Shown here one piece after another: positions 20,788-31,845 of a stretch of 64,000 bases of DNA (position 1 is the stretch's first letter; the number at the start of each line of letters is the position of its first letter). This stretch comes from Aplectana chamaeleonis (lineage: Eukaryota > Nematoda > Chromadorea > Rhabditida > Cosmocercidae), in NCBI GenBank assembly GCA_029168955.1, contig JAPDOI010001717.1, positions 62,001-126,000 of the forward strand. Direction: 5' to 3'. The position numbers and the translations under genes were made by a program. The notes under the pieces were generated by a model. The model saw nothing but the letters and a program-made list of their open reading frames with translations, had not been told where the DNA came from and made no database searches.

Positions 20788-21247
20788 AGGCAGTGTTCAC
20801 GATGAAAAAGCTGGCGTTTTTCAGAGAACTTTACGGTGTATTGGATGGTGAGCCGATCACGAAGAAAAGAACGCGAAAGAACATCTAGAAGTGCCCAAAC
20901 GAAGCACCCCCAACGTCCGGAGACTCCACCCTTTCCCGGAGACCCCGCCCATTCCTTTCTGAAGAAGCTCCAGCACGTAAACAGCCGGTTAGCAACACAA
21001 ATGGCTTCACTAAGTCGGTGCATAGGATATGATCACGTTATCACATGGAAAGACTTCATTCCTTCACACCGGTCAATCCTCACATTCTCAAAAATGGGAC
21101 GTCAAGCACAAGAGATCCTGATTTGGCGGAAAAAGTGCTTTCCCGTCTCTTTTTGCAGATCTTTCTGACGCTGCCGTCATAGTAAGCACTTGACCTATTG
21201 TAATCTGTAAGAAACTGAACACCCATAATTTATCGTGAACATTGCCT
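20788..21247. mobile_element. TTAA-type MITE, best preserved copy
   Basis: TTAA at 20784-20787 and 21248-21251 flank a 460-bp element with terminal inverted repeats AGGCAGTGTTCACGAT and ATCGTGAACATTGCCT (one mismatch). TTAA target duplications and short ends fit piggyBac-type MITEs. Small ORFs inside show no recognisable domain. Confidence 0.75.
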
Positions 21248-21380
21248 TTAATGCGAAAATGGCTGTATAATGTATTGTGTGTGCTCATGCTGACCTAATC
21301 AGTATCATTCTATTAGGCTGTCCACAAATATATTGCGTTCTTGACGCGTAACATCAAACGTCCATAACTCAAACAAAACT

Positions 21381-22400
21381 TTATTGAACAAAATAAGCAC
21401 CATTAGAATCGATACTTCTCTGCCAACGTTTTACTAGATCATAAATACCCTTGCGGTAGAAATTCGAACTTCTGGAAGCAATGAAGTCGATGAAGGCAGT
21501 TTCAGCATCGGTCTGACTCTTGAACACCTTGCTCTTGATGAAATTGTTGAGGTGCTTGAAAACATGGTAATCCATTGGCGACAGGTCTGGTGAGTATGCT
21601 GGATGAGGCAGAGTTTCATAGCCGGGGTCATTCAACTTCTGGAGCTTTCTTCTTGAGACGTGTGGTCTAGCATTATCGTGAAGAAGGATTGAAACATTTC
21701 TGTTGACCATTTCTGGATTTGCACGCGCCAGTTTCTGATGCGTTTTGTCGATTTGGTGACGGTAGGTAGTTTATCGATTCACACGGTTTTATGAACTCGT
21801 GATGTAAAACTTCTGTGTAATTCCACCAAACAGTGACCATAGTGTTCTTTTAATGCAATTTCTGCTTCGGAAAATGTTTCGGGGTCTCATGTTTGTTCAA
21901 CCACTGCGCAGAACGTGTTCGGTTATTGTACAGAGTCCATTTCTCATCGCAGGTAACAATTCGATCTAGGAAAGGCTCGTTCTTGTTACGCAAAAGCAGC
22001 GCCGATGAGATCTGATAGCGCTCAATTCATGGGGTACCCACTGATCCATCTTTTTCACTTTTCCAAGTTTCTCCAAATGGTTGGCGACGGTCGAACACGA
22101 TACTTGAAGTTCTCCCGCTAATTCACGAACAGTTTTTCGTGGATCCGACTCCACCAGTGACTTCAGGCAGTCGTCATCAAGTTCAGGGATCCGACCTTGG
22201 CCTGGCTTATCTTGGAGGTTTGTGTCTCCGTATCGGAATTTTCGGAACCAGAGTTGAGTACTGCTAATTGAAAAGACGTCTGGTCCCCACGTTTTCGCAA
22301 TATTTTAATGAGCCTTCACAGCCTTTCGTCCAAGTTTGAACCCATGAAGAAAAATTATACGGATCTGCTCCTCAGATAGCATCGTAGACATTCGACTTGA
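21381..22400 (-). pseudogene. mariner transposase (DD34D), frameshifted
   Basis: The minus strand encodes in pieces an N-terminal EEQIRIIFLHGFKLGRKAV, a DNA-binding region (RKTVRELAGELQVSCSTVA), then catalytic boxes TCDEKW (about 21940-21955), LLHDNARPH (about 21670) and YSPDLSPMDYH (about 21580). Exactly 34 residues separate the second and third catalytic Asp, the mariner signature. Frames change near 22300, 22020 and between 21960 and 21710, with in-frame stops, so it is inactive. In life it would cut and paste the element at TA sites. Confidence 0.85.
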
Positions 22401-22502
22401 AATTCTCGAAGAAAGAAATGTGAAATAAACGAAAATCAAAAAGCGAAAGACCATTAGGTAAGCTTCAAAATGATGTAAACATTGAATTTTAAGCCTATCC
22501 AA

Positions 22503-22720
22503 TTTGTTCTGTCTCTTCTTTCGTCTCTCCTCACGGTCTTTATCCTCATCGTCCTCTCCCTCCTTTTTCTCGTCTTTTTTCTCCCCCTCTTCCTTCTTCT
22601 CCGACTCCCTAGCTTTGCTTTTCTCCTCAGTATTTTCTCTGTCCTTTCCTTTTTCTTGTCCTTGTCCCCTTCTTAAACTTCCTCTTTTTTTCGACGATTT
22701 TTTCTTGGCGCATCTGAATC
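22503..22720 (-). other. Lys/Glu-rich open stretch inside the mariner
   Basis: A polypurine run on the minus strand reads without stops for about 70 codons as Lys/Glu/Asp/Arg-rich sequence (EKSKARESEKKEEGEKKDEK in the middle) and is in frame with the segment leading to the transposase start. It is not part of a normal mariner. It may be inserted simple-sequence DNA or a captured exon. Confidence 0.45.
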
Positions 22721-22912
22721 TCGAGTCTTTAGTTTTATCAGCAGAGCGCTATCCATGGCACCATAGTCACGAGTAGTTAGTGAGCCTCAGTAAGAAAGTT
22801 CCTTTGCAAAAAGAACTCTATTTATTTGTGGACAATCTAATGGTACCGCTCGTCACTTGAGCGCTGACGAAATTGAACTTATTCGTTTTTTGCGCGCTCT
22901 TTTGTGACAAAG

Positions 22913-25900
22913 CGATGTACGAACCGAAACGCTATTCCAACGTAAGAGATACGAAAGTAGCGCATCATTGTTCAAAACGAAGACAAACTGTTCATTTCAA
23001 TGATTCTCAATTAAACAAAACGGGTTTGTTTAAGGGAGACGCTGCTGAAGAGCTGTTGATGGTGCCTCATCTTGGAGAGCGATCGATGACTGAATCTTCC
23101 GACAATACTCCAGTACCGTCGGTTATCCCAACGAGTGGTGATTCAAGTCGCAGTATAGTGGAGCTTGTGTCTTCTGTGGAAAATAGTCAGTATAATAAGG
23201 CTATGCATACATGATGTCTCAAAAAGTTTTATTTGTGCGAATTCCAGTTTTATATCTTGATGTCGATTCACGCTTGCCCTTCGGGAAACTCAAGAGCTGG
23301 CTAGGACGGAAACTCTCCATAGATCCAATGCAGTTTGTTGTTATGAAGCACTATAGGGTTAGGTTTCCCTACATTTCCGTAATTTCCGATTTCATTTCTC
23401 AACACTTTTTTGAAGCAAGATGACAAAGGATATGAATGCAACAACAAGGATGATGAGGCGATTCGAGGCGCTTTGGACAACGTCCTGAAGGTAAGCACAT
23501 GTGTATATTTTGTTCTGCTGGCATTAACGTGTCGTAAAAATATCGACAACTTCACGTGTTCCATCGATTATCTGTGAACGGCTGAGTGACTGCTAACCTG
23601 TGGTTACACAGAAAGCTGTAGTTTCTAAATGTTCCTACGAAGGGCTGTTTACCATTTGCAAGTGGACCGTTCAAAGTTTAGTTTCTCTTAAACGGCTTGT
23701 ATTGTGGTCCAGGCTGCACGTGATAGACCCATTCTAGGAAATCATGATAGATCTTCGAAAGCTATGAAACACAATTCTACTTTCAAGTAAACGACCAACA
23801 TATTGAAATTAAAAAATCGCCAAGAGAAAATCGAAGACGGCGAAGAAAGTGAACTAGTAAAAAAAGAGGTAAAGAGTCGAAGTTTGCGAATATTGACGAT
23901 TAATCTTCCCCATCGATGCGCATTTGGGTTATAGTCCTGCAGCATACTCCGTTATTTCTGCATTATGACTGACAATATCGTATTAAAGCCTCAATAAGAG
24001 CAAAGATATTCGAAGAAAGGCAGATGTGAATAGATTTTTGTTCGCTATTGTACCATTGAATAGCCCGCTTCCCATATGAATGCATTCGAGAAACTGACGG
24101 CTAAATTTCCTTAATATCTCCTCAATTCAATAATTATTTGGTCGTCTTATAATCTGCTTTATCGCCAGGCCGCGAATGACATAAATTCTCCAATTCCTCC
24201 ACTTACTCATCTGCATTTCAGCTGGGTATCAAATTGAGGCCTCCTCTGAAAGATGATGAGAAGCTTATTCGTGTGGTCCAGTTCGATTTGGAGGAGCTCA
24301 ATGTTTGTTCCCTTCACCTTAATATTCACTCTGGTGAAATACACTTTTCTTATTCGCAAATCATCATTTTCGCTGCAGCGCGACAATTGGAAGGTCTTGT
24401 TTGAGTGTCCAGCATCGAAGCAAACATCTATTGGAGATTTGATGTTGCAGTGTATTCATCTGTATTCGGAAATATATGCTCAGCGATTGACAATGGACCA
24501 GTACGGTTTTACTGCAGCTTTTCTAGTTTCATGGTGTATTCTTGGTGGAAAATTTTCCTTTTTAGGGTTCGGTTGAGAGAAGTGCCATCATATAGTAGTC
24601 GTCCAATGAAGTTCGTCTTGAATCCAGCTGATACACTCGACTGTCGTGGAGCTCAATGGTCAAACAATGTCTATTTTCAAATAATTACAGGTATTTCACT
24701 TCAAGGGCTTTCTGTTCATTTTCATTTTATTTTCAGAGGAGAGAAGGCGGGGGGAGCAGTGTGTGTACCCTCATGCTGCGCGATGAGTCATGGGAATCCC
24801 ATGATGATACAGCCTATACTTCCGCCGCTGCTTTTTGCAAAATTGGCGCGGACGCTGTGATATTGTCTCGACGTTCAAATTCGAGCATTGTTTGAGCTTT
24901 TAGAGTGCTCGATTACTTGGGCGTTGAACCCTTAAGTCCAGTAGTACGCTAAAGGGATGAACATCGGAGGAAGTATATTGATTTGACGTGATTTCGCAAT
25001 CTATTCCGGTATCCGCCCCTTTTTTAGAAATCGAAATGCGGAATTTATCATTTATTTATATGTGACAAGAGATCACGCTTCAAACCCAAAATGCGCAAGT
25101 AGTTCTTAAACAGTAGAAGTAAAACAGTAATGGTATTAAATAGCAATATGGCAGAACGTGGTGATCCGATAAGGCAGTTCCCGAGGTACCGATTGATGAG
25201 TCTTCTGAAATGGCCTAGAGAGCTCGACAAAGCGTGCTTCATAGATAATTTCAAAAATTCAGAACCAGTGCAATGCGTAAAAACGAGGAACACCAGCAGG
25301 TATCTGCCCTCGCGAACCCATTTTTGCTTGCGCCACCCCTGGTATTAGAAGCGGAAACAGTGTAAACTTGGCTGATCGAAAGATTAATTTCACCTGCCAT
25401 CATTTTATATGTTGTATCCCTCAGATACAAGTCTCTTACGGATCTTCTCACTTTCTTTCTTACAAGAGATTCGCTGCCACTGCAGGACTAGAGAAATAGT
25501 AGAAGATTTATTTGTAGATTATCCAACCAGCAGGCACACCAGAGCAGAACACCAGAGCACAGCTAACACACCCAGTGTGAAACCCAGTCACCTTTTGTAC
25601 GACTTGTTTTCTCGCTAGACCACCTAGGTCGGTAGACAACAACGAAAAACTCTCAACGTAGGCGGTCACGGGTCACACGGCTGCCGATAACGCATCCCCT
25701 AATTTCAGAGGTCAACGCGGTGACCAGACGGCCACAACATTATAGATCATCGCTGTAGTCCAAATTCCCGCGAAATTTGGGATACGGAACTTGAAATTTC
25801 TCTCCAGTGTGTCGTGTACTGAGGCATCCGGGAATAACTTGTGCTTTCAGACGAACGCCTAATTGGTCAGCCGGGTACACCCATCCTCGTGCGAAGGTTC

Positions 25901-26425
25901 AGGCCATCTACTGTGGAGGTCTCTAGTATTCATGAAGTACTTGTTGATCCCAATGCTACGAATCAAATGGAGGCTTTCGCAAATAGCGTCTCTTTCATGT
26001 CAGGAATCCCTGTGGATAGGCTTGCTTTCACTGAGGTGTGTATATTCTTTTTCATGGAGATTGATCAGTACACCATTCTTTGTTAGGTGGGCAGCTCATG
26101 GGAGAAATGGCCGTTTGCCTTGAGTCGTTTGGCTATGTTAGACGGCACTGTGAAATTCTCTGCTCAACCCTCCTACGCTCCAGGTGATGTCATTGAACGA
26201 ATTGGTGGACGAGTGATCTACTATAGGTACGATATATTGCAACTATTTGTTGTTTTTCCTCATTTTCCAGCTTTTTTCAGAGACATGGCTGAAGTTCCAA
26301 AAGAACTTTCTGTTGAGGATAGAAAGCAGATTCAAATTAAGGAAAATGGGCAGTCGATGGCTGCGGTTGCTCGAAGGAAGGAGCGACCTTTGCGCATTCA
26401 AATGAGTAGTATTAGCGAACCATAA
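22913..26425 (+). CDS. USP47-like ubiquitin hydrolase, C-terminal exons only
   Basis: Spliced 3' end of a gene matching the C-terminal half of USP47-type deubiquitinases (recognised from memory of the family, not by search). Exons by sequence and phase: about 22913-23152 (Ser-rich linker, start unsure), 23248-23357, 23416-23490, 24222-24302, 24379-24500, 24566-24690, 25851-26035, 26087-26226, 26281-26425. Telling stretches are VRLREVPSYSSRPMKFVL, ILVRRFRPSTVEV, FMSGIPVDRLAF, RVIYYRDMAEVPKELSVEDR and the ending RRKERPLRIQ. These are the ubiquitin-like and terminal regions. The Cys and His boxes of the protease domain are not in the window; the mariner and other repeats lie directly upstream. 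All introns have GT-AG ends and exon phases agree. USP47 removes ubiquitin from cytoplasmic and nuclear substrates. The gene may be complete with a large repeat-filled intron, or may be a 5'-truncated copy. Confidence 0.7.
23491..24221 (+). other. Intron of the USP47-like gene, 731 bp
   Basis: It begins GTAAGC and ends CATTTCAG. No element or gene is recognised inside. Confidence 0.65.
24691..25850 (+). other. Intron of the USP47-like gene, 1160 bp
   Basis: It begins GTATTTC and ends GCTTTCAG. The flanking exons join in phase (ITDERLIGQ across the junction). It contains open stretches at 24737-24895 and 25048-25293 that do not fit the gene phase, and no recognised transposon. Confidence 0.6.
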
Positions 26426-27589
26426 GCGGTCAGAAAGATTTCTATGGAATTACAGTTGGGTACTAGTTATTATTCGGTTATTGCCTTGATGTAACAGGTT
26501 GTCAACGTACTTGTGACCCTCGGCTTCTACCTCAGTCAGGGAGTCATATAGTCAATCAGTCTGGCTGTACAGTTGAGATGAAATTTCTAATCGTGTGCGC
26601 CCCACGAAGCGGTTCCTTCAATCAGAAATACGAGCTATTTGTAGCGATATTTATGCGAATTATCGTAGCATAAAGGTTATTACAACCCTTCCCTCTCTCT
26701 CAAATTTCCCACGATTTTCACTGTAACGGAATGACCATACCGGGCTGCCGGAACTACCCATAGAACCATGCGTTTCTGATGAACTACCTGCCGCGTAGTC
26801 ATAAAAACCCCATCCTAGCTGCCCGAGTATGTAGGAGTGAAAAAAGTTCTGAACCAAAAAGTGAAGGGCTAAGTAGGCATATTACCACTCAGCTACCGTA
26901 ACCTGCCGTATTCTTCGAAAACACAACAAGCGGACCTCCGAGCCGGCATACACCAAAAGAGGGCGCGTGCACTCTGCGCGCGGGATTGTCTGCCCCTCCA
27001 CCTTTTGTCAACTCTATCACTTTCTATGCCTGAAATTCTGCGCATTTTTGGTGAATGTGCACGCGCACATTCAATGCTGTATGCCTTCTCAGATTTTTAT
27101 TTTGCACCCCAATTGGTCTTCCTGAACAAAGTTTCGACGAAATTTTCCTCCCTTACCTCTGAACCAGCTATAATGGGATTGGGCTACCTATGGGGCTCTA
27201 GATGTCAGCACTTTTTTTATTGCCCAAACTTCGCCTGGGTGGGTCCTGTGTGCCGAGCACGAATATGAGGCTCGTTTAGAGTCTTTCGGCAGTTCACGGT
27301 AATTATAATGCCATTTAGCTACCGTACAATTGACCTTCAGCTAGAGAATCCTGGGGCACAGCCCCCTTTCCTGCAGACAATATTCCATGGTATTTTCCGA
27401 AACAAGCAGTTGTGAGCGGTGTTCATATTAGAGTTTATCGAAGAAAATTGTCCCAGGAAAGACTAACAAATACTTACAAAAGGAAAGCGCGGTAACAGAG
27501 ATTAACACCAATATAAACACCTGTGGTGTTTCATCGACGAGCGTTCCGTTTTTCAGTAAAAAAAGTCATGACACGACTCATGTTCAGTG
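26426..27589. other. Downstream of the USP47-like gene, unassigned
   Basis: No gene is recognised. A canonical AATAAA was not found close behind the stop codon. Several short ORFs lack any recognisable feature. Confidence 0.4.
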
Positions 27590-27597
27590 GTCAGTAG

Positions 27598-29066
27598 CAG
27601 GGCTGTGCGGAAATCTTTTTCAAGATTTTCGGAAACGGGAACGGAAGAAAAATGTCTGAAAATCGCCGGAGACGGAAATCCGGAAAAGGAAACGGAAGTT
27701 AACTAAAAATCATAGTACGCTTCAATAATAATTTTCGCCGCTACTTACGGCTTGCAGATGTAATTCGATAGCTTGTGATCTCAATCTATTCGCCCACTAC
27801 CAATGGGGCTGCGGTCTAGAAGTGCTTGCGAACCGAGGGCAAATAGAATTTAGGTATGAAAGGAAGACGTGCAGCTGCAGGTTCTTCTATTGGACTGCAA
27901 GCAAGTCTGCTCGGGCGACTCCTTCTCTAGTGTGCTGCTTATCTCTCCGATGTCGAGTTTTTCCTTTCGATGGATTTTTCATTGCAATCGCTGTTCTACC
28001 ACGGCTGCAGGTACACATGGCACCCACTTGTGTTGAGACTGTTTGCTTGAAGCCGATCTGAGAAGGTGATCTCGAGTACACAACTTTGTGGATGTCGATT
28101 TTGAGCGCTGAGAAAATCATCCCCACAGCGCATCATAGGGAAGCATTCTTGTTGTGAACCGTATCAAGAATTATGCCTTTGTTGCGTACCTTAGCAAAGT
28201 TGACGTCCTTGCTGCGGGTCGCACCCAGTTCCGGTAGAAGAGGTGGTGGCTCAAAGACTCTCCATTGACATGACGCGCTGCTGCTAGCAACACATGCTGC
28301 TGTTGATGACGGGTCGCACTCGGATGCCGACATCGAGTTCAATCCCTCGTCGGCAGCAACAGGCGATGTTATGTAACTGCAGCGCAAGCTTCCGATGAGA
28401 AGTCGAAACCCAGTATGAGTTGGCAACTCATGCTGCTGACAACGAGGACTTCAACTCGATGTGTGCCTGACCGTGCAACTTCTATTGCGCTGAACTGCCA
28501 CGCCGCAAGGGCACTAGTAGCTAGACAGACAAAGAGAAAAGGTTTCTGCCTCTTTCGTCCCTCCATCGGCCGAGTCCATTGTGAAAAAAAGTTTTGTACT
28601 GATGCAGGAAAGAGTAATGATCAGCCAATAGTTCAGTGGTTCGAGAAAAATATTGTGATAAGAAGTGTGAGAGGCAAACTATGATGAGTTTCGACTAAGA
28701 TAATAATGTTAAGCAAGGCTTGATTGCGAGATAACATCGCTTACTCACTCGTGCATAAGTACCCAGAATATGCCTTCTCTAGCCGCAAAGGTCAAGCCTA
28801 AGTTGGGACCGTCCAGTACGTTGGTGGGGGACCGCAAGCTTTGAGAAGTTTGGAAGGAGCGGGACGCCGATCATAGCGATCAGAATTCGACTCACGCTGT
28901 GATTATCACAAAGAGACCGCGGCTTTCAGGGCTGGGGAGGCGCGACGTTTTATCTTGTAGTACATTTTCTTCCGTTTCCGAGCACAAAAAAAAGGAAACG
29001 GAACGGAACAGCCCAAAAAGTACCGGAAATACGGAATCGGAAACGGAACAGTTCCGCACAGCCCTG
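27598..29066. mobile_element. hAT-like element with perfect 8-bp duplication
   Basis: Terminal inverted repeats CAGGGCTGTGCGGAA and its inverse (ending 29066) are flanked by an exact 8-bp duplication GTCAGTAG (27590-27597 and 29067-29074). Subterminal DNA on both sides is built of GGAAACGGAA-type words. At 1469 bp it has room for cargo, but I recognise no transposase; it contains a 5S-like stretch and a dispersed repeat shared with 1485-1550. Confidence 0.8.
28780..28850 (+). ncRNA. 5S rRNA-like fragment (weak)
   Basis: GTCAAGCCTAAGTTGGGACC followed by CCAGTACGTTGGTGGGGGAC and CGC resembles the internal promoter half of nematode 5S rRNA (GTTAAGC, GTTGAGTCC, AGTACTTGGAT, GGAGACGGC). Only about half a 5S gene is covered and the match is by eye. 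It could be a 5S-derived SINE head or chance. Confidence 0.2.
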
Positions 29067-29274
29067 GTCAGTAGCCGTTTATTAACACAAATGGAGCGCC
29101 TATACTTGAGGGCGCAGTGCTTCTGGATCAAATGCCATTAGCCAGGCAGAGAAGTTATCATTTTTATTGATTATACGGCCACTGCAGCTATTCCGCGTTG
29201 ATTTTTCTGCTCGAAAGACTAGAGTAGTATTGATAGTGTTATAAAGAACAATACTCTATTAGAATATTCGTTAC

Positions 29275-29500
29275 CTCTCAGGCGATTCTCGACCCCGAGT
29301 CGCACCGAACAGGAATTGGAGCCGCCTGACAGTTCGGCTCGTTTTCCCAATCTCCGGGCCACTGCTGTTGATATTCGGGCCAACCGGAGTAGCCCGAAAA
29401 GAAGCAACAGCCGTGGCCCGGACGGCAAAAGAAGCCGACTTGCAGATTGGGAAAACGAGCCGAACTGTCAGGCGGCTCTGGGCCGAGAATCGCAAGAGCG
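29275..29500. mobile_element. Hairpin element with 35-bp perfect inner arms
   Basis: GAGCCGCCTGACAGTTCGGC and the following TCGTTTTCCCAATCT (29319-29353) recur exactly inverted at about 29444-29478. The outer words GGCGATTCTCG and CGAGAATCGC also pair, giving an element of about 220 bp. Confidence 0.65.
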
Positions 29501-29839
29501 TGTTTTCCTTTTCTGAATGGCTGATCTTCTTCCTAATGACGATTATTGTCGATGAACTGTCACAGAAATACCGCGTACAGTTGTTGGACTTGGAAAAACC
29601 CAGTGAAAAAACGTTAACAGCAGAGTGGATCGAATCCAAGAGTTCCGGTTGGGAATCGGCGCCGTGAACCACTTGGCTAGTTTTGCTCGGCTATAGGGGT
29701 TGAAGGAAGCGCCCGTAATTTTCGCCCTTTCGATTTCGCCTGGGAGAGTGACTCATGATTCTTTTTTCCCTATTATTCGGGAAGCAGGGGGTTCTTTCGA
29801 CTGCCCGGGATGTAGGCAACCAGATGAACATGGCTGTAT

Positions 29840-30015
29840 AGTAGTACACGAACGAAATTTTCGAAAGATGTTTCGAAATTTTTTTCGTTCGTTTTCGTTT
29901 GTTCGAAATTTTTTCGAACGAAATTTTCTCATTTTTCGTTCGTTCGAAAAAGTTTCGAAGGAAAAATATCGATTTTCGTTCGTTCGACATTTTTTTTTGA
30001 ATTTGTACAACTATG
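29840..30015. repeat. TTCGAA/CGTTCG low-complexity repeat
   Basis: Variants of TTTTCGTTCGTTCGAAATTT recur without strict period, flanked by TGGCTGTATAG (left) and ATGCTGTATAGGTAG (right) and by CTGCCCGG on both sides. It resembles the interior or ends of the TTCGAA minisatellites at 44.7, 47.0 and 50.3 kb. Confidence 0.5.
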
Positions 30016-30274
30016 CTGTATAGGTAGCTCTGGCTGCCCGGTCTGGTTATGCCCTTGTCATAGGAATCACTGCTTCGCAAACGCGTACTTGTTTAGATGT
30101 CTTCCTCAAATGTATCAGCTCAGATCATTTCTCGTCTTTTCATTTCCCTTACACGGCGCAATACTGCTGATACTATTTTGCATTTTAACCTGCTATAGAT
30201 TACCTGTAGACGAATGCCTTCACCTCACTAAGGTGTTGCGCTACCGAATCGCTTATTAGAGGAGAAGATCGGCG
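30016..30274. other. Unassigned
   Basis: Nothing is recognised. Confidence 0.3.
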
Positions 30275-30406
30275 TAGGTTGTCAATTATTCCCGATGCTT
30301 TCCCTCCTTCGAACCGTGTTTTCTGACCAAACTGGTGTGCATTGTACTGTGTTAATTTGTGAATATTATTACTCCGTGCCAATTGCAGTGATCGATCTTA
30401 GACGAG

Positions 30407-30628
30407 GTGGCATTGAACAGCAAGGTGGCACGTGCTTTAGTAGCGCATTGTCTCACATTGATACTCAGTATTTATTTATTCATGCTCTTCGTCGCCATCG
30501 TCGCGACAAATGCCCTCTCCAGTGGAGCGGCGAGTATGAATGATTTCCCACCTCTTTCGCCGGAGAGTGAGAATGGTCCAGCCGCGCCGCTGGGCGAGGC
30601 GACAGGAGAAAAGGTCATAAGCATTTGA
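30407..30628 (+). CDS. Candidate exon of a small secreted protein
   Basis: An open frame with a strongly hydrophobic stretch (LILSIYLFMLFVAIVATNA) followed by a polar, Pro/Glu-rich part (NDFPPLSPESENGPAAPLGE) ending in TGA. The profile fits a signal peptide plus short mature peptide. The only ATG before the polar part lies inside the hydrophobic stretch (near 30481), so an upstream start exon would be needed; TTGCAG at 30384-30389 could be its acceptor. The family is not recognised. It could be a chance ORF. Confidence 0.25.
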   Translation: MALNSKVARALVAHCLTLILSIYLFMLFVAIVATNALSSGAASMNDFPPLSPESENGPAAPLGEATGEKVISI

Positions 30629-30639
30629 AGTGAATGTAA

Positions 30640-31600
30640 CCACTGTGGAGGCGCAGACGGTGAGCATGGATGACTAAACGGTACTGTCATGGCGGGGTGG
30701 GTGGATAGGCAAGCGCCAACACTCGCCGCGCCGTCAGAGCGGACCGTTCTGGCGCAGAGGGTGGCGATGAACATGAGTAGACTCTAACCAGCAATATTCA
30801 GCGCTATTTTTTGATGCGATGTTCGCTCACTATGCAAGTCCGGTTGCAGTGATGATTTTTCAATGATACTGATGGCATCGTGGATGGCAACCACGATGCC
30901 ATCAGTGGCAACAGATGGTCGCGACAGTGGCAGTTCCGCGGCTGCTAGGAGACCATGATTGCAACAAAGCAGCAAACGAAAGGTAAAAAGCCAAAACGGC
31001 GAGGAAACAGATCAGAAAACAGAAACATTTCGAAACTCTATTACATATGCATCCATTATTTCTGAGTGATATTTACTCCGGTTTATCGCGTGCGTGTGCG
31101 CGGGTATGCTGCTTCTTCTTCTCCTGACTCGCTGTCTCTCACCTCGTTTCGTTCGAGCGCGCAAAAGAGCAAAGCGAATTAGAGGGTATACTTACTGTCT
31201 TGCATTTTCTCTTCGAATAAAGTAGGATGTATTCTCAAAGCTTCATTTCATCCCTTCAATTGCCCATAGCTGGCAATATATACAACATCCGGGAGTCATT
31301 GCGTAGAGGCCATATGCAGTAGTCCAAGTGCATGGAAAGCAATCTTGGACAGGAAAATCTTCAATTATCCAAAAGAATTCCCTGCCAGTTGGATATTCTC
31401 TTTTGAATGATTGCGTTCAACGCAGGGAGGAACCATACAGTCAACGCGGATTGTTTCGTCGGGTCGATGTAGTCCGCGTCTTGCGTGTGTATGGTTGCTG
31501 TGCACAGTCCATGTCTTCAGCGAAAAACACCAATCTGACGAACGGTTCTGCTTCGATCGCAAATATGGGTGGCTTAGGCCTCTCCAAATATTTTCGGTGA
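30640..31600. other. Unassigned; contains a short repeat shared with 33.7 kb
   Basis: At about 31090-31180 GCGTGCGTGTGCGCGGGTAT and the following TGCTGCT/CTCACTC words resemble 33775-33860 in direct orientation. The rest shows no gene. Confidence 0.35.
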
Positions 31601-31604
31601 GCCA

Positions 31605-31845
31605 CCGGCGTCAAAAAACCGGCCTGGGAATACCCCACAGATTCGACCTTTCTACGAAATCGTGTTGGCTTCTGAAACGCAATGACCTGCGGAGGCCTGC
31701 CCATGTTGGAGTTAGGGCAAAGTGCTACCAGTTTGTTTACCCAGCGGGATAGAAGGCTTGGTTCGGTATGGGTGGAGACGGAACACTCGCTCTCGTACGT
31801 CGACAGCGGCACCTCTTACCACTGCGTTACACGAGCTAGAGCCAA
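31605..31845 (-). mobile_element. tRNA-derived SINE, copy A
   Basis: On the minus strand GTGTAACGCAGTGGTAAGAG (near 31832-31812) matches the tRNA A box, and GAGTGTTCCGTCTCC about 40 bases on resembles the B box (GTTCGANTCC). The body matches copy B at 20462-20690 (AACATGGGCAGGCCTCCGCA, GTCGAATCTGTGGGGTATTC). This is consistent with a Pol III-transcribed SINE family. Confidence 0.55.

Larger units (their letters stand above)
21313..22840 (-). mobile_element. mariner element with terminal inverted repeats
   Basis: The left end TTAGGCTGTCCACAAATATA and the right end inverse TTAGATTGTCCACAAATAAA form terminal repeats of about 28 bp. TA precedes the left end; TG follows the right end, a decayed TA. 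Total length is 1528 bp, longer than the usual 1.3 kb, because about 250 bp of purine-rich (minus strand) sequence lies between the right end and the transposase. Confidence 0.85.

Noticed and set aside
24737..24895. Extra exon of the USP47-like gene
   Set aside because: It has an acceptor-like TTTTCAG, but its phase does not match the previous exon, whereas joining 24690 to 25851 restores both phase and family similarity.
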